From NCBI GenBank assembly GCA_947683425.1, contig CANTUQ010000073.1:3692501-3756500 (forward strand): a DNA stretch of 64,000 nt, given 5' to 3'. Source of the stretch: Excoecaria cochinchinensis. Its lineage: Eukaryota; Streptophyta; Magnoliopsida; Malpighiales; Euphorbiaceae. The notes under the pieces are model-generated. The model saw only the letters and a program-made list of their open reading frames with translations, had not been told where the DNA came from and searched no databases. Each line of letters begins with the position of its first letter. The stretch's first letter is position 1. This document shows positions 11,575 through 24,602 of this stretch, piece after piece. The position numbers and the translations under genes were made by a program.

Positions 11575-12003
11575 TGATAGAGTTAGGATACGCCCATGAC
11601 TCTATTATGGATTAAGTTTCAATTCAGATATAATTAAGCAATTCAATCTGATTAAAATTACCAAATCCTATCTCAGAAAGAGTTTGAGTTATACTAGAGA
11701 TAGGTCTCTAGCCTTTAGGCTCTATAAATAGATGGGAGATCTCATTATTTGGTAACGAGAAAATGTATACGCCGCAAGGCTGCTCATTCCCACTCACAGT
11801 TTTTTATCTTAATCTTTCAGGTGGTTTTAGGTTGTGGAATAACTGTTGTTATCCCGCATGTAGATAAAAGTCAAGCCAGTTACCAAAAATAAACGGGATC
11901 CTTGTAGACGTTTTCGCAATGAGTTTCTGCGCTACAAGAGGTAGGTATTATTTTCTAATACTACCTCCATACAAATTATATTATATTTGTTATAATTTTC
12001 TCA
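11575..12003 (+). repeat. 5' LTR of the copia element
   Basis: 429 bp with TG...CA ends. TATA box TATAAATAG at 11723-11731. Confidence 0.9.
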
Positions 12004-12007
12004 TTAC

Positions 12008-12019
12008 TGGTATCAGAGC
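12008..12019 (+). promoter_or_regulatory. tRNA-iMet primer-binding site
   Basis: TGGTATCAGAGC, the standard plant copia site complementary to the initiator methionine tRNA 3' end, starting 4 bases after the LTR. Confidence 0.92.
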
Positions 12020-12379
12020 CAGTTTATTTTTGCATCCTGGCAGATAGCTAAATAGATCTAAAATTTTATGTGTAAAATTATTAGATCTAGGATGTATAAA
12101 ACACAACAAAAATTTATTTTTGTGTGAATAATATATACGTGCATATATTGCAGCTCGAAAATTGTGTATGGGTACACTGCGATTCGAGGGGACGAACATG
12201 AGTGTTCAAAACGGCTAACTAGAAGTCGAGATTTTTAATTTTTGACCTTACCATTAGATTCACAGAGCCCGAAAACCCCTCCACCAGCCGAAACCTGGAC
12301 ATCAAACTCCGCAGGGAACGAGGCGCGTGGCTTACACGCTCCGACAGATGCTTGGCGCGTGCGCATGGGCGGTGGCTCA

Positions 12380-12733
12380 CACGTACGACGCCACGTGTTA
12401 GCAGTGATGCATCACTGCTGACACGTAGCCCAATAGCAGAATGCCACGTGGAAGGCAGAGACCATGCCACGTGGCATATGGGGGGGACACGTGGCTAAAC
12501 CAGGGAATGACATATGGATAACTCAAGTTATGTCACGTGGTCCAATGGGACCACGCCTCGTGTTCGACAGGTGTCATGGTTGACGTGTCACCCCAGCGTC
12601 ACGTGTGCGCCAGGTGGACCAATAGGGTTCTGATACGTGGCGTTCTTGGATGAAGTGTCTACACGTGGCACTATGTGATGTTGCCACGTGGTTGAACTGT
12701 GGGAGAAGCACGTGTGGGTGTGTGATGCACGTC
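12380..12733. promoter_or_regulatory. Dense CACGTG (G-box/ABRE) cluster in copia leader
   Basis: About 350 bp holding 14 ACGT cores, of which nine are the full palindrome CACGTG and eleven contain the ABRE core ACGTG (for example GCCACGTGGC, GACACGTGGC, GTCACGTGGT). The patch (12270-12770) is much more GC-rich than its surroundings. It lies between the primer-binding site and gag. G-boxes are bound by bZIP and bHLH factors and mediate ABA or light responses; that this cluster acts as an enhancer is inference. Confidence 0.6.
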
Positions 12734-12769
12734 TACTCTTCCCCAGCCAGAGCGTGTTAGCGCGTGCGG

Positions 12770-13936
12770 TATTTTCCAACAACCGTTTCAGCTCCAATTT
12801 TTGTTAAATAATTTTTTCAAATTATTTCTGATTTTTTGGTCATTTTTTCAAAAATTTTTGATGACCATAAAATAAATTTTTATTTTTAAAATTATTTAAA
12901 ATATTATTAAAAGATGTATAAAATGTGTTTTCTGCCTTCCGATATTTTTAAAAATATTTTGAAAAATTTTTAAAATTCTGTCCTTACTTATTAATTGAAA
13001 TGTGTTTTAATTATATGTATTTATACATGAGTGTATAAATTTTTCTGTAATATATTACAGAAATGTTAAATAAGGATATTAGATCTTCCTTAAATTACCC
13101 ATAGGTTTTTTTGAGAAATACAAGAGTGCAATCAATAAGCAATAAGAGAATGCAAAGGAAGATTTGAGCTGATGATATTGATGCAATAGTGCATCATATA
13201 GTACATGTGTGAGAACAAATGCAAGAGTGCATTTGGATTGGTGGTCTGAGTATAGAAATGGAATTTTGGTTAGAGTTGCCAAAAAGGGAAGTGTTGAGAA
13301 ACAACACTAAAAATCTGTGATGGTATTGAGATATGGACGGAGCATGCATCGTCCATGGTTTTATTAATGGACTTATGAGTTGTGTGATGAATTGATGAAG
13401 TCGGTCAAAGAAATAATCCTAATATCAAGAAAGATTTTATGAAATCTGGACTTTTATAATAGTTGACATAAGTGTCAATTTGAGTTGGCGTTCATTTTTA
13501 TTAAATAGGATTTATGTTTCCTATTGATATTTGACATGAGTGTCTTATTTTAAGATTATTGAATTTTATTTATTAGTTAAATAAATGCGTTTATTTATTA
13601 TGGTGGCATTTAACTTTATAATAAATATGTTTATTTTAATTGTTAATTGCCGTGCAATATTTTATGAGTAAAATGATTGCATGTTTATTAAGTAGATGCT
13701 TAAGTTTGAGAACTTAATAATCCAATAATTCAGATTTATTATGCATGAAATTTTAACCTGCAAGGTTGGACATTAAGACTTAGAGGGTAATTGGATACTA
13801 TAAGTAATCTCTTCGAATTTGAGCCTAATAGAAAATTTTACTAGGTTATTATTTCAAATGCATCGTAAATTGCATGTATTGTCTTATCTCTCTTAAATAT
13901 GTGCAATATTGTTCCATTTGAGATAAAAGGATCTTA
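12770..13936. other. Copia leader, noncoding
   Basis: AT-rich untranslated region between the G-box cluster and gag. No open frame with recognisable content on either strand. Confidence 0.5.
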
Positions 13937-14790
13937 ATGGATACTGCTTCCAAGTCAATTGTCACCAAACTTAGTAAACATATATATGAAGCTAAATGGT
14001 AACAATTATGAAATCTGGAATATGAAAATCCAGTATGTACTTGAAGAGCGAGAGACTCTTGAACCCTCAAGTTCGGTTATAACTGAACTTGAGGATGGCA
14101 CTATAGCCCATCATAAGCAGGACTAAGATGCCTATGTGGCATGGAAAAGAAAATTCCACTACTCACATCATCTTACTAAGTGCAATGCATGATGACATCA
14201 CTAAGCAGTCCGCAAGTATCAAAATGCAATGGATCTGTGGATCGCTTTGCGGGAAAGTTTAGAGGTGTGTCTCTGACAAAATTTCGATTATCAATGATCA
14301 AATTTGATACATATCAGAAGAAGTCTGATTATTCAATGCGAAAACATCTAAGAGAGATGGAAAAGAATAAGTGAGCTTAATGAACTAAGTCATAAGTTGA
14401 CTGACGAGCAACAAGTCCAAACTGTTATTCGTTCCTTACCCAAGAGTTGGGAGCATATGAAGATGCAACTAACTCATATGGATAAGAATAAAGACATTTA
14501 AGGATGTCGCTTGTCATTTGGAGCTAAAAAGGGACCATCTGGCAGTGATTAAGGTCAATGTCATTGTGCATATGGCACAGTTCTGTTCTAATAGAATGAG
14601 TTCTCATTAGAACAACAAAAGAAAAGCTTTAATAATAGGGATAAGGAAAAGGCTCGAGAGCCTGAAAAGCAAAAGGAACAGAATCACGAAAGATCCAAAG
14701 GCAAAAATGAGGTAAACTTTTTAAGAGTAAAATGTTTCAATTGCCTACATAATTGACACTATGCAAGAGACTGCATTGTGCCTAAAAAGA
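13937..14790 (+). pseudogene. Copia gag, degenerate
   Basis: Begins at ATG 13937 and soon changes frame. Recognisable copia gag words are NNYEIWNMKIQYVLEERE (about 13995-14052), then the QSLPKSW-like FRSLPKSWEHMKMQLTH pattern (about 14430-14475). A CCHC zinc knuckle, CFNCLHN...HYARDC, lies at about 14735-14775, in which a stop codon has replaced the position normally held by glycine. Frame changes and stops throughout make it non-coding today. Confidence 0.8.
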
Positions 14791-15079
14791 TACACTATTC
14801 TAACTCAAGAGTGAGTGGAGTTTATGTATCCAGTTCTGAATTTCATCCTTTGTGGGTGATAGATTCAGAACCAATGGACTATGTAACAAGGGATAGAGAT
14901 GTCTTTGTTATGAATTCAGGTTCTGTTCTTGCTTTATTGAAATCTGTTTTCAATTTACATTTTAAGAATGACAGTGTACGCTTGATATTTATTATGGTTC
15001 TGGTTATATTCTGAATGATTTTATTGTTATGGATGTGTACCATGACTATTTGAGTAAAACTAATTTTTTCTTTAATTCC

Positions 15080-15960
15080 TTATTTTTCACATAGTTATGA
15101 GAGCAATGTGAAATTATGGCATGCTAAATTAAACCATATTAGGCAAGATCGAATAAGTCAGTTAGCCAAAATAGGTTTAATAGGTGATTCAAATGAGGTT
15201 GAATTGTTTACGTGTGAGCATTGCCTAAAAGGAAAAATGAGGTTGAATTGTTTACGTGTGAGCATTGCCTAAAAAGAAAAATTAGATAGAAAATCATTTT
15301 AAAAAGGTATTAGAGCCAAATTTCCATTGCAGTTAGTTCATTCTGACGTATGTGGTCAAATGAATGTGAGGACAAGGCATAGGGCCTATTATTTCATCAC
15401 ATTTATATATGATTGTACTAGGTATGATCATATCTATTTGATTTCTCACAAGTCAGAAGCATTGAGTTGCTTTAGGACTTATATGAGTTTAGTTGAGAAT
15501 CAATTAGATAAAAAGATCAAAGCTTTAAGAACTGATAGAGGTCGGTGATATCTTACAAATAAATTTAAAACTTTATATGATGAAAAAGGATTGAACATCA
15601 GTTGTTCATTTCTAGAAATTCACAACAAAACGGTGTTGAGGAAAGAAGAAATAAAACTCTCCTAAATATGGTTAGATTTATGATGCTAAAGGCAGATTAG
15701 CCTATCTCTTATTGGGGAGATACTTTATTAACTGCCACATATATTCTAAACCATATGCCCTCAAAATCTGTCACTACCATAACTTATGAGTTGTGGATTG
15801 GTCAGCAACATTACCTAAGCCATTTATGACCTTTAAGTTATAATGCTTACGTCCATTATACCACAATTTGGCAAATTTGAGACTAAGAGGTAAAAGGAGT
15901 ATCTATGTGAGATATTCTGAAATATCAAAAGGATACATTTTCATGGGTAAGCAAAAAAAT
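15080..15960 (+). pseudogene. Copia integrase, degenerate
   Basis: The N-terminal HHCC region reads LWHAKLNHI...CEHCLKGKM (about 15115-15240). The part encoding CEHC is duplicated in tandem (44-bp period, second copy from 15237), which breaks the frame. The core follows with LVHSDVCGQMN (about 15330), YFITFIYDCTRYDHIYL (15390-15440) and LRTDRGR (about 15530), giving the first two catalytic aspartates; the third region (FLEIHNKTVLRKEEIKL-like) is frameshifted. Non-functional. Confidence 0.8.
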
Positions 15961-16489
15961 GACACTGTGACAGAATTCAGATAACGAGTCGTCATATTCT
16001 TAGAGAATAAATTTTCAAAGTTGAGCGAAGTGAATTAAGATTTCATTTTCTATTAATCTCAGGAAGAGGAACCATCAGGATCACTCCATCCAAGTGGGAG
16101 GGATTTAGAGGAAGAAGGTTAAGATCCACATCCTCTAAACGATCCGGATGTTCGAGACCTGATTCGAGTGGGAGTATTCTTAACTCCAATAGAAGTAAAG
16201 AATATGGTATTCCTGACTCCAGTGGGAGTATGAAACATGGTCCCAGTGGGAGCATTGTGAATCACAATGAATATATGAGACATGTTTATCAAGATTCAGA
16301 ACTGCAAAAATCTAAAAGGATAAGTGTTCCATGCCGACGATTTAAAATAGAAAACTTGAACGAAGCCCTTTTGGTTACCCCACAAGACAAAGAAAGAGCA
16401 TAAAAATATTTAAAAGACTTTTTCATGTCCATCTAAGGAAAAATGGATTAAAATAATGGAAAAATAAATGGCATCCATGAGATCAAACC

Positions 16490-17279
16490 ATGTTTGAGAG
16501 CTAGTTGATCTATTGGAGGGACACAAATTGGGAATAAATGGATTCTCAAAGTGAAGCGAAAGGCTAAAAAAAGTATCAAAAGATACAAGACTCGGCTAGT
16601 CACTAAGGGATTTACACAACAAGAAGAGATTGACTATGAGGCGACTTTCTCATCTATTATAAGATTTACGTCCATAAGGTTAATTGTTGCCATAGTGGCA
16701 AGTTTAGAACTAGAGCTGCATCAAATGGATGGAAGACTACTTTTCTCAATGGAGAATTGGATGGAACAACCTATAGGTTTCATCAAAAAAGGCAGCGAAC
16801 ATAGAGTTTGCTGATTGATAAGCTCAATCTATGGCCTTAAACAGTCTTCAACACAATGGTACTTGAGACTTCATCATACAATCATGTCGAATAGGTTCAA
16901 CATGATTGATGAAGATCATTGTGTTTATAGTAAAATCTCTAAAAGTGAATTTGTCTTTTTGGCATTGTATGTAGATGCCATACTTAAAACTGAAAATGAT
17001 AAATGGTACGTAAATGAAATCAAAGATTGATTATCGTCTAACTTTGAGATAAAGGATATAGGTCAAGCATATTATATTCTTAAAATTAAGATTTCAAGAG
17101 TTTATTTGAGAAGGTTGTTGTCTCTTTCTTATGAGAAATATATCAACAAAGGCTTTGAACGATTTAATATGCAAAAACTACAAACCCATAGATACCCCCA
17201 TTGCTAAGAATCAATTTTTTAGCAAAAATGTGTGTCCTAAGAAGCCAGAAGAATTGAACATATGAGAAACGTTCTATAT
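16490..17279 (+). pseudogene. Copia reverse transcriptase, 5' part, degenerate
   Basis: RT motifs in order: WILKVKRKAKKSIKRYKTRL (about 16540-16600), VTKGFTQQEEIDYEATFSS (16601-16657), QMDGRLLFSMENWMEQP (16725-16773), SIYGLKQSSTQWYLR (about 16821-16866), and FLALYVDAIL (about 16960-16990), in which the catalytic YVDD has become YVDA. Stops at 16812 and 17028. The gene is cut at 17284 by the solo LTR and resumes at 20174. Confidence 0.85.
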
Positions 17280-17284
17280 GCCAG

Positions 17285-20168
17285 TGTGACACCCTACTAT
17301 AAATCTTATTTTCATACGTATATTATTATTATTATTATTATTAGTCATGGTATTGTCCTATTTAAATCTACTTCCAATTTACTTAATTCCACTTCATATT
17401 TAAATTTTATTAGGTATCGTTAACTTGCTGTTCAATTAACAAAATTTTTGGCAGCATGACAACTTAAAAATCATGCTACCAAACCTGCAATTTTTAAATT
17501 CACACTCCCAATAAATTTTCTCCACCTCCAATACTCCTTCCACAAACATAGCACTTCAAAATTTCCATACTCATCACAATCACATGGCAATACACCTAAC
17601 ATCACATACATCATTCACTAGGTTCACTAAGTTTTTTGAGTATTAACATATTACATGCCATATATAAAATTTAAACATTGACCAATACATGTTCTATTTT
17701 ATAGCTACATAACCAAAATCCAAAAAGACATCCATATGTACATGCCATTGTTTCCCTTAACTGCTTCAATGTACCTGTCCCTGCGCGCAGTCAAAACAAA
17801 CCACGCACTAAGCAACATTGTCGCTTAGTAGTGGATACATTTACATAAAATTTCACATACTTGTTTTATTTATTTAATTTAATTCCATTATAATTTCCAT
17901 TTTGTCCCTAAAATTTTCTTTTATTAACTAAATTGGTAATTTACTCTTTATATACTACAAATTACTCTAGATTCCTTAATTCTCATTTATCTTACTTAAT
18001 TTCATTTATATCCATAACGAAGAAAAAGATTAACATTAAGTTCTTAAGGTTTGACTTTTATTTTATTTTGACCAATTGACTTCAATTTTGACTAATTTGA
18101 CTTCCTTTGACCTTAAATTTAATTTAAGTGTGTAAAATTGCAATTTAATCCCTAAACTTTATCTTAATTACGGTTTTGCCATTTTTAATCCATTTAGCTA
18201 ATCTAACCTCTTTATTCATCTTTTTAACTTTAAAATTTCGATTTTACTTTTACGTAACTTATTAAACTCATTTTTCACCTTATTTCTCATTTATTTATAT
18301 TTATGATATCTTAAATACACTAATTGCCCTTTTATCTCGATTTACTTGAAAAACGTCAATTTTGCCCCTAGTTGTAATCAGTGGAAATCCTCGAACCGGA
18401 TAAGCGGGACGAGGACTTCAGTGATTCCAATGCACTGGAGGAATCGCACAACACGGGGTACGATACCAAATTCTCCAGTATACTATATAATGAGCCGGCT
18501 AAAGCTTTATATGTAATATAATCATATCTCATTGTGACATTTTGATAAACTCATGGTAATACCGCGGTGCAGGTGTCCCTATGGCTAGCCATTATATCCT
18601 AGGGTCCTGGATTACCCACTGTACACTAAGGGCAATACAAATTCTTATATTGCTTTATATTTTCACACTATTATTTTCTTTAATTGTGCTATATCAACAT
18701 TATTAAGAATTAGTTTGCGTTCATATATATTTATTAATCATAAAGTTCTCAAGTATATGCTTAATACTATGAAAATGTGATTAAAATATGCCATTAACAA
18801 CACAACCACAATTATGTAATTTATGCATAATTATATACATTTATTATTTTTCATTCTAATTAATTCTATCACACTTCTTATGCATCATAAAAATCAATTC
18901 TCAATAAATTCATCAAATAACGTTAAATTTCATTAAGTTAAACTTGAGTATTCCATTGACCCACTAACGAACCTACCCTTTTTAATTTGGTTTCTTCACA
19001 TTTTTAAATTCCTAATGGCCTAATTTAATTTTATATCATGTCATATTAATTTATTTCACAAGTTTGCTCAATTGTGTATAATTACATAATGTAAAATTTG
19101 TGAGAATTTAGCTAGGTTAGATGAAATTGAATGTAAATTGCATCCACTAACCTCTAATTGGCTTGAAATACTTCTATTCTTCCTTCTCCTTGCCCTTGCC
19201 TTCCTTGGCTTTTTCTTCCTCTTGCTTTTCTTCTTTAGGCCGAAAATGAAAGGTAGAATTTCATGAGTTTATGCTATGATTTAAGTAATTAAAAGCTGCT
19301 ATATAATGCTCCTAATAATGCTCTACATGCCTATATAAAATTCCCCAATCAATTCTACCAAAAACCCACTAAATTACCAAACTAGTTCAAGTTTCTCTCA
19401 CCTTATTTCTTTGTTTTCTTGGCTCTTCTTTGATGCATATTTCCTTCTAAGTTAAAAATGGGGTCTTTTTGTGTATGAGGACAAAATTTGAGCTTTGAAT
19501 TTGGAGAGAGAAAGCTTGTGTGAAGCAAAAATGGTGGAGGGAAAAAAAAAGCTAGCTTCGGGTTTTTGAGAGGAAACAACGAGGAAAATCTGAAGTTTTG
19601 GGGAGAATTTCAGACTTTTATACAGTATTCTATCTTGTCTTCTAACGGTTAAAAGGAATGGCCAAGATTTAATCTCTAACTATTTAATCTAATGGCTTGA
19701 AATTAAGCCACTTGTCACCCAATCCTTAATCCCTACCTACCCATTTATCTTAAACTTATACACACCTGATTATGACTTTATTTTAATGATCTCCATGTCC
19801 TCAAATGCTTAAAATATGTTAAGTAAACCCATTAATTAATTAAATCTCGGTTCTGCACCCTTTTTTCAAAAATTTTCATTTTATATGTCAGAATACTCTG
19901 AAATTTTTTCATGTGTGTCCTAACATGTTCAAGAACATGTGGTTAAAATTTCAGCCCATTCAGACATCGTTTCGGTATACTTCTGGCTTTTTCGATCTGG
20001 CAAATCAGTCCGAAATTCAAAATTTTGAAACTGCCAAAAATTTTATTTTACACTTCTAATATTTTATTTGAGTTATTTGTAACATATCTATGCAATTAAA
20101 ATAATTTTCGGAGATCTATACAATATTTTTGAGCTCAGTCAAACTGATGCAAATTTGGGGGTGTTACA
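17285..20168. mobile_element. Solo LTR, 2.9 kb, nested in the copia RT
   Basis: Sequence from TGTGACACCC to GGGTGTTACA, with a perfect 5-bp target duplication GCCAG at 17280-17284 and 20169-20173 and copia RT coding on both sides. The ends and the length fit long chromovirus-type (Tekay-like) LTRs. One LTR with intact duplication and no internal region is the footprint of LTR-LTR recombination. The minus-strand reading starts TGTAACACCCC, the more usual LTR start, so the LTR is probably reversed. No open frame. Confidence 0.9.
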
Positions 20169-20173
20169 GCCAG

Positions 20174-20757
20174 TGCCTGGGTAGTCTTATGTACGTGATG
20201 TTGTGTACAAGACATGATATATGCTATGCAGTGGGTATGGTAAACAGACATCAATCTAACCCAGTCAAAGCACATTGGAAGCAATTAAAAGGATACTTAT
20301 ATACCTTAAAGGTATAGCAGATTATTCTCTCTATTATCAAGAAAAGGATCTGCATTGAGAGAATACAGAAACGTTGATTGGGTAGGAGATGTGGATGAGA
20401 GGAAATCCACTCCAGGTTTCTTATTCTTATTTGGTAAGAGTACCATCTCGTGGAGTAATAAGAATTAAACCTGTGTAGCCCTATCAATAGTGAAAGTTGA
20501 ATTTATCACTTCCTCAATTGCAGTACAAGAGACAGTTTGGCTGAAATGGTTTGTGAGCCATTTAAAAGTAACTGCCTCAGAGGTACCAATGACAGTCTAT
20601 AGTGACAGTCAGTCGTTGATAGCTTATAATAGAGCTAAGTATATCGACATTAAGTATTAATACATGAGAGATATTGTTGCACGAGAAGAAGTGAACTTAT
20701 AGTACATTTCTACGCATGCAAATTCGTTGAGTAAACCTATAACGAGAGATGTGTTTT
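20174..20757 (+). pseudogene. Copia RT 3' end and RNase H, degenerate
   Basis: Resumes the interrupted copia frame with SLMYVMLCTRHDICYAVG (about 20180-20235) and HWKQLKGYLYTLK. RNase H words follow: VDERKSTPGFLFLFG-like (about 20395), then VYSDSQSLIAYNRAKYI (about 20595-20650) and the HMRDIVARE motif (20663-20690). Several stops. Ends about 1.15 kb before the 3' LTR. Confidence 0.8.
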
Positions 20758-20759
20758 GA

Positions 20760-21902
20760 GAAACACATTAGATCTCGAGGTTTGCGTAGAATTTAATTGG
20801 TACTGTTATATTTTAATTAATCCCTTAATGTTATTATTTATGAATAATAACCAAAGTTCGTTGTTGGCAATACATGAGTGTGAATGTTTATGTGTAAACA
20901 TTTACTGTTATTTGTATGAGATTGAGCATGTCGGACAGAAAAGTAGTCCACTCACAAGGGTGTTTACCTTAGTTTTGTCAATGAGTTGGCAACAACTAAG
21001 ATGAGGCAATTTTTGAACATATGAGAATGCTTGAGATCCTGTTCAAAATAAAAATGCCGTCTTGCAGAAACTATAAGATTAATCTTGTTAAGGTGCGAGA
21101 TAAAGACATACATAAGGTTGTATGCTTTGTATTGAGATCCGAATAAGGATTGTATGAAATTCGATGGTAAGTTATATGTAACTACTATGTTCTGTCTAAA
21201 AAGCCAGAAGTAGTCCTTAAGTAAGCGGACTAAAGTTGGGTGCTTTGGTGCATTGTAACAATACTCTTCTGTATGGTGTTTTATATACATATTATTGAAA
21301 TGTGAGACATGCGCTCCTTTAAGGGAACGAAAAAATATCATAACACATGTTTTATATTGTGTGTACTTATGTGACCAAAGGGACGAAAATTTAATAATAC
21401 TATTGATATCAATTTTTTTCTATTATGAGACCCTATTTATATTTTGACCCTTAGAACTCTTAACTTATCCCTGAAGTATGATTCAATGTGGCTAGTTTAG
21501 TTAGTTTCCAAGAGGTTCGGAAAAAATTTAAGCCCGGCGGATCTAACTAGAAAAACGAGTTGAATCATAATGGATGGCATGCAGTAAGAGGGGAAGATAG
21601 CCTTTTGATTACTTTCATAAGATTTCGTGGGTCACTGGCTAGCCTATTATAGTTTCTATGAGAAGAAACATAATAGCAAACACGAAAATTATTTTATGAG
21701 ATCTTGAATTAAAACAGTGAATGTGAGAAGACAATCTAGGGTTAGGCATACGTAAAAAGGAGGATCTCGTTTTTCAAGACACTATATATTCCTAACAGAT
21801 ATATAGCACTAGTACTCTCGAGGTATGCTAGTCACACAATGTATCTGTCAGTATAACTGAAGATTAAGATTGGAATTCGTTCCGTCATGTGCGAGTGGGA
21901 GA
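20760..21902 (+). other. Copia 3' untranslated region and polypurine tract
   Basis: No gene recognised. The tract GAGTGGGAGA at 21893-21902 directly precedes the 3' LTR and is the likely plus-strand primer. Confidence 0.7.
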
Positions 21903-22313
21903 TGATAGAGTTAGGATACGTCCATGACTCTATTATGGATTAAGTTCCAATCCAGATAGAATTAAGTAATTCAATTTGATTAAAATTACCAAATTCTATC
22001 TCAAAAAGAGTCTGAGTTATACTAGAGATAGATCTCTAACCTTTAAAATCTCTATAAATAAATGGGAGATCTCATTATTTGGTAACGAGAAAATGTATAC
22101 GCCGTAAAACTGCTCGTTCCCACTCACATTTTTTTGTCTTAATCTTTCAGGGTCTTTTAAGTTATGGAATAGCTGTTGTTATCCCGCATGGAGATAAAAG
22201 TCAGGCCAGTGACCAATAACAAACAGAATTCTTGTAGACATTTTCGCAATGAGTTTCTACGCTACAAGAAGTACCACCATATAAATTATATTATATTTGT
22301 TATAATCTTCCCA
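21903..22313 (+). repeat. 3' LTR of the copia element
   Basis: Diverged partner of 11575-12003; TATA-like TATAAATA at 22053-22060. Confidence 0.9.
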
Positions 22314-23162
22314 TTAGTTACAAATTAACAAATGCGTAAACATATAACAAGAAAATACAACCAAAAAAAAATTACTATGTGGGGGTTTCATGGGGATGTA
22401 GGAGTCATGACTTTTAAAAATATATATATATTTTTAATATATATATTAACTATTGAAAACACTTGAATAATCAATAGATAAAATCAAACAAGAATAACGA
22501 TATAAATAAAAGATGAGCTGTAAAACCAATCACTGATAAAACAATAAAAGTGAAAATTTTATAGTAATCAATTAAAGAACATAAAATGGACGGTAGAACC
22601 AGCCACATATAATAGATATAGAATATCAAAATAATTTTAATTTAACTGAAGCTTTGAGGTATAATTTTAATTTACATGAAACTAAACAAAAATACAATTG
22701 AAAATAAGATACAATCTTTGAAAAAGTTAAAGGGCTATAGGTGATAGGGTTAAAGGATGGGCTTTTGGGATATATATACATATAATAAAATTGGTTTGGT
22801 CTGTGTTATGATTTAGTCTCAAATTATAAGGAATAGAAAGCGTTGGTGTGATTAAAATGAAAGAAAAAGAACAATATAACAAAGCATTTGGCAGTTAGAA
22901 TTGGTCTTTGTTTATTTAAAACTAAAAAAGGTAAAATAAGAATGAGTAAGAGTGAAGAATGTTGTTAAATAATAAAAATGGGTAGAAAGAAAAAAGAAGT
23001 GGGCAATGGGCATCTACATCACCTCTCCCAACCCAACCAGAATCCTCGTAAAGATTTGAGACGCATTTCCTTAAAGACCATCGTATAAATAACTAAATAA
23101 ATAAAAAGCGACCATTTCATGTACTATCCAAAAAAAATGTCAAATTTGATTATTTAAAATAA

Positions 23163-23652
23163 ATGATTAATACATACAGAGACATTTAAATTTCGCTCAA
23201 TAATTTATTTGAACACCTAAACTTTAATAGTGATCTATTAAGCACATAAATTTACAAATAATAAATATAAATTTATACTGACTTTCAAAAATGGAACCGT
23301 TTGACGCTCAAACATGCTGATATATGGCAATTCACAACAATAAATTTAGCAAAAAAATCCATCAAAATCAATAAAAAAAAAAATCAACCCATTTTGCTTT
23401 CATTTTCTGCTAATTTTACTATACATGTGGGACATATATCTTAATTACAATTATTTAAAGCTCACATCATTATAATTTAGTATCATGTGCTCTAATTTTT
23501 CAAAAACGGTGTGAATTTATGTTTTTTTAGAATGAATTTATATTTATTATTTACAAATTGATAAGTATAATTGCTTCATATTTTATTCTTAAAGTTTAGG
23601 TATTTAAATTAATTATGAAATTAAATTCGAGTATTTTTATATGTATTAAGCC
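23163..23652. mobile_element. MITE-like element with long inverted repeats
   Basis: The two ends are inverted copies over about 120-150 bp. Left words TTAATACAT, ACCTAAACTTTAA and AATAATAAATATAAATT recur in the same order on the minus strand from 23650 leftwards. Total length is about 490 bp and there is no coding capacity. Long inverted repeats suggest a Mutator-type or similar miniature element. A target duplication could not be fixed by eye. The flanks 22314-23162 and 23653-24602 are AT-rich intergenic DNA with nothing else recognised. Confidence 0.55.
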
Positions 23653-24602
23653 TACAATGAATAAATAATGAGAATTTACCTTCAGTTTCAGTCCATGACA
23701 TTCTTATCTTAATCTTGCACCCAATTCATTATACTTTCTGAATGCAAAAAAAGAAAAAATGAAGACTATTAAATAGTCCAAAAAATCTATTTGAGATCTC
23801 AATCTATACATAAAATTATATGTTATTTTATTTGTTTATCGGTTGGGCCACACTGGAAGATATTATAATTTCAATATATTTGCTCATAATCAATATCCTA
23901 CTTCAGTTTAAGATAATTCAAATGGTTAAAAATCTGTAAATGTATAATAAATTTTAGAAAATAAAAAAGAATGATATTCAAATTCTAATTAAATGAGAAA
24001 ATATATTTATAATACATTCTAGAGGGAAGTGGAGGATGGGATTCGAATGCTGATATATATATATATATAGAATGTCTAATTAATTAAAGGCTTGCATTAA
24101 TATTAGCCTAAAGACACTTGATTTATTATGGAATTTCATTAAACAATAATGTATCTAATTTTATGTTATGATTGCGCACAATTTAAAAGTAAACATTGCA
24201 TTAATTGGACATTGACATGCCACAACAAATATGTTAAATAATTTATTCTTGTAGAAACTCATCAATTAGCATAGTAACATTTGCCATACACCAACATTTA
24301 TTAATCACCTGCATAATAATGAACAAAGGTAAAGCTAATGGAGTTTGCTTCTACAGAAGGAAAGATAAAGGGTGATTCTTAGGAATCGTCATTGTATTTC
24401 CAAATCGGCAATGAAGAAAGAAAGCTGATTTAAAAAAGAATACCAAGTTGCTTCAAACTCAATCAATGGATACCCACATAAAAGATTAACATCACAATCT
24501 CAAGCAACCACCAATATTATCACCATCACCATCAACTTCACTACTACTGCCTAACAATAATATATCTTATTGTTACCATACACAAACAGAGATCGATTAG
24601 TA

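Larger units (their letters stand above)
11575..22313 (+). mobile_element. Old Ty1/copia retrotransposon, split by a solo LTR
   Basis: LTRs start TGATAGAGTTAGG (11575-12003 and 21903-22313). A primer-binding site TGGTATCAGAGC complementary to initiator tRNA-Met follows the 5' LTR. The internal order is gag, integrase, RT, RNase H, that is copia order. A purine tract GAGTGGGAGA precedes the 3' LTR. The LTRs differ at roughly one site in ten plus an indel of about 20 bp, so the insertion is older than Tat-A. No clean 5-bp target duplication remains (ATTAC on the left, TTAGT on the right). Every gene has multiple stops. A 2884-bp solo LTR plus its duplication interrupts the RT region. Confidence 0.92.

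Noticed and set aside
14778..15014. 78-codon frame as a separate small gene
   Set aside because: Part of the decayed copia gag-protease region (VIDSEPMDYVT matches the degraded protease site).
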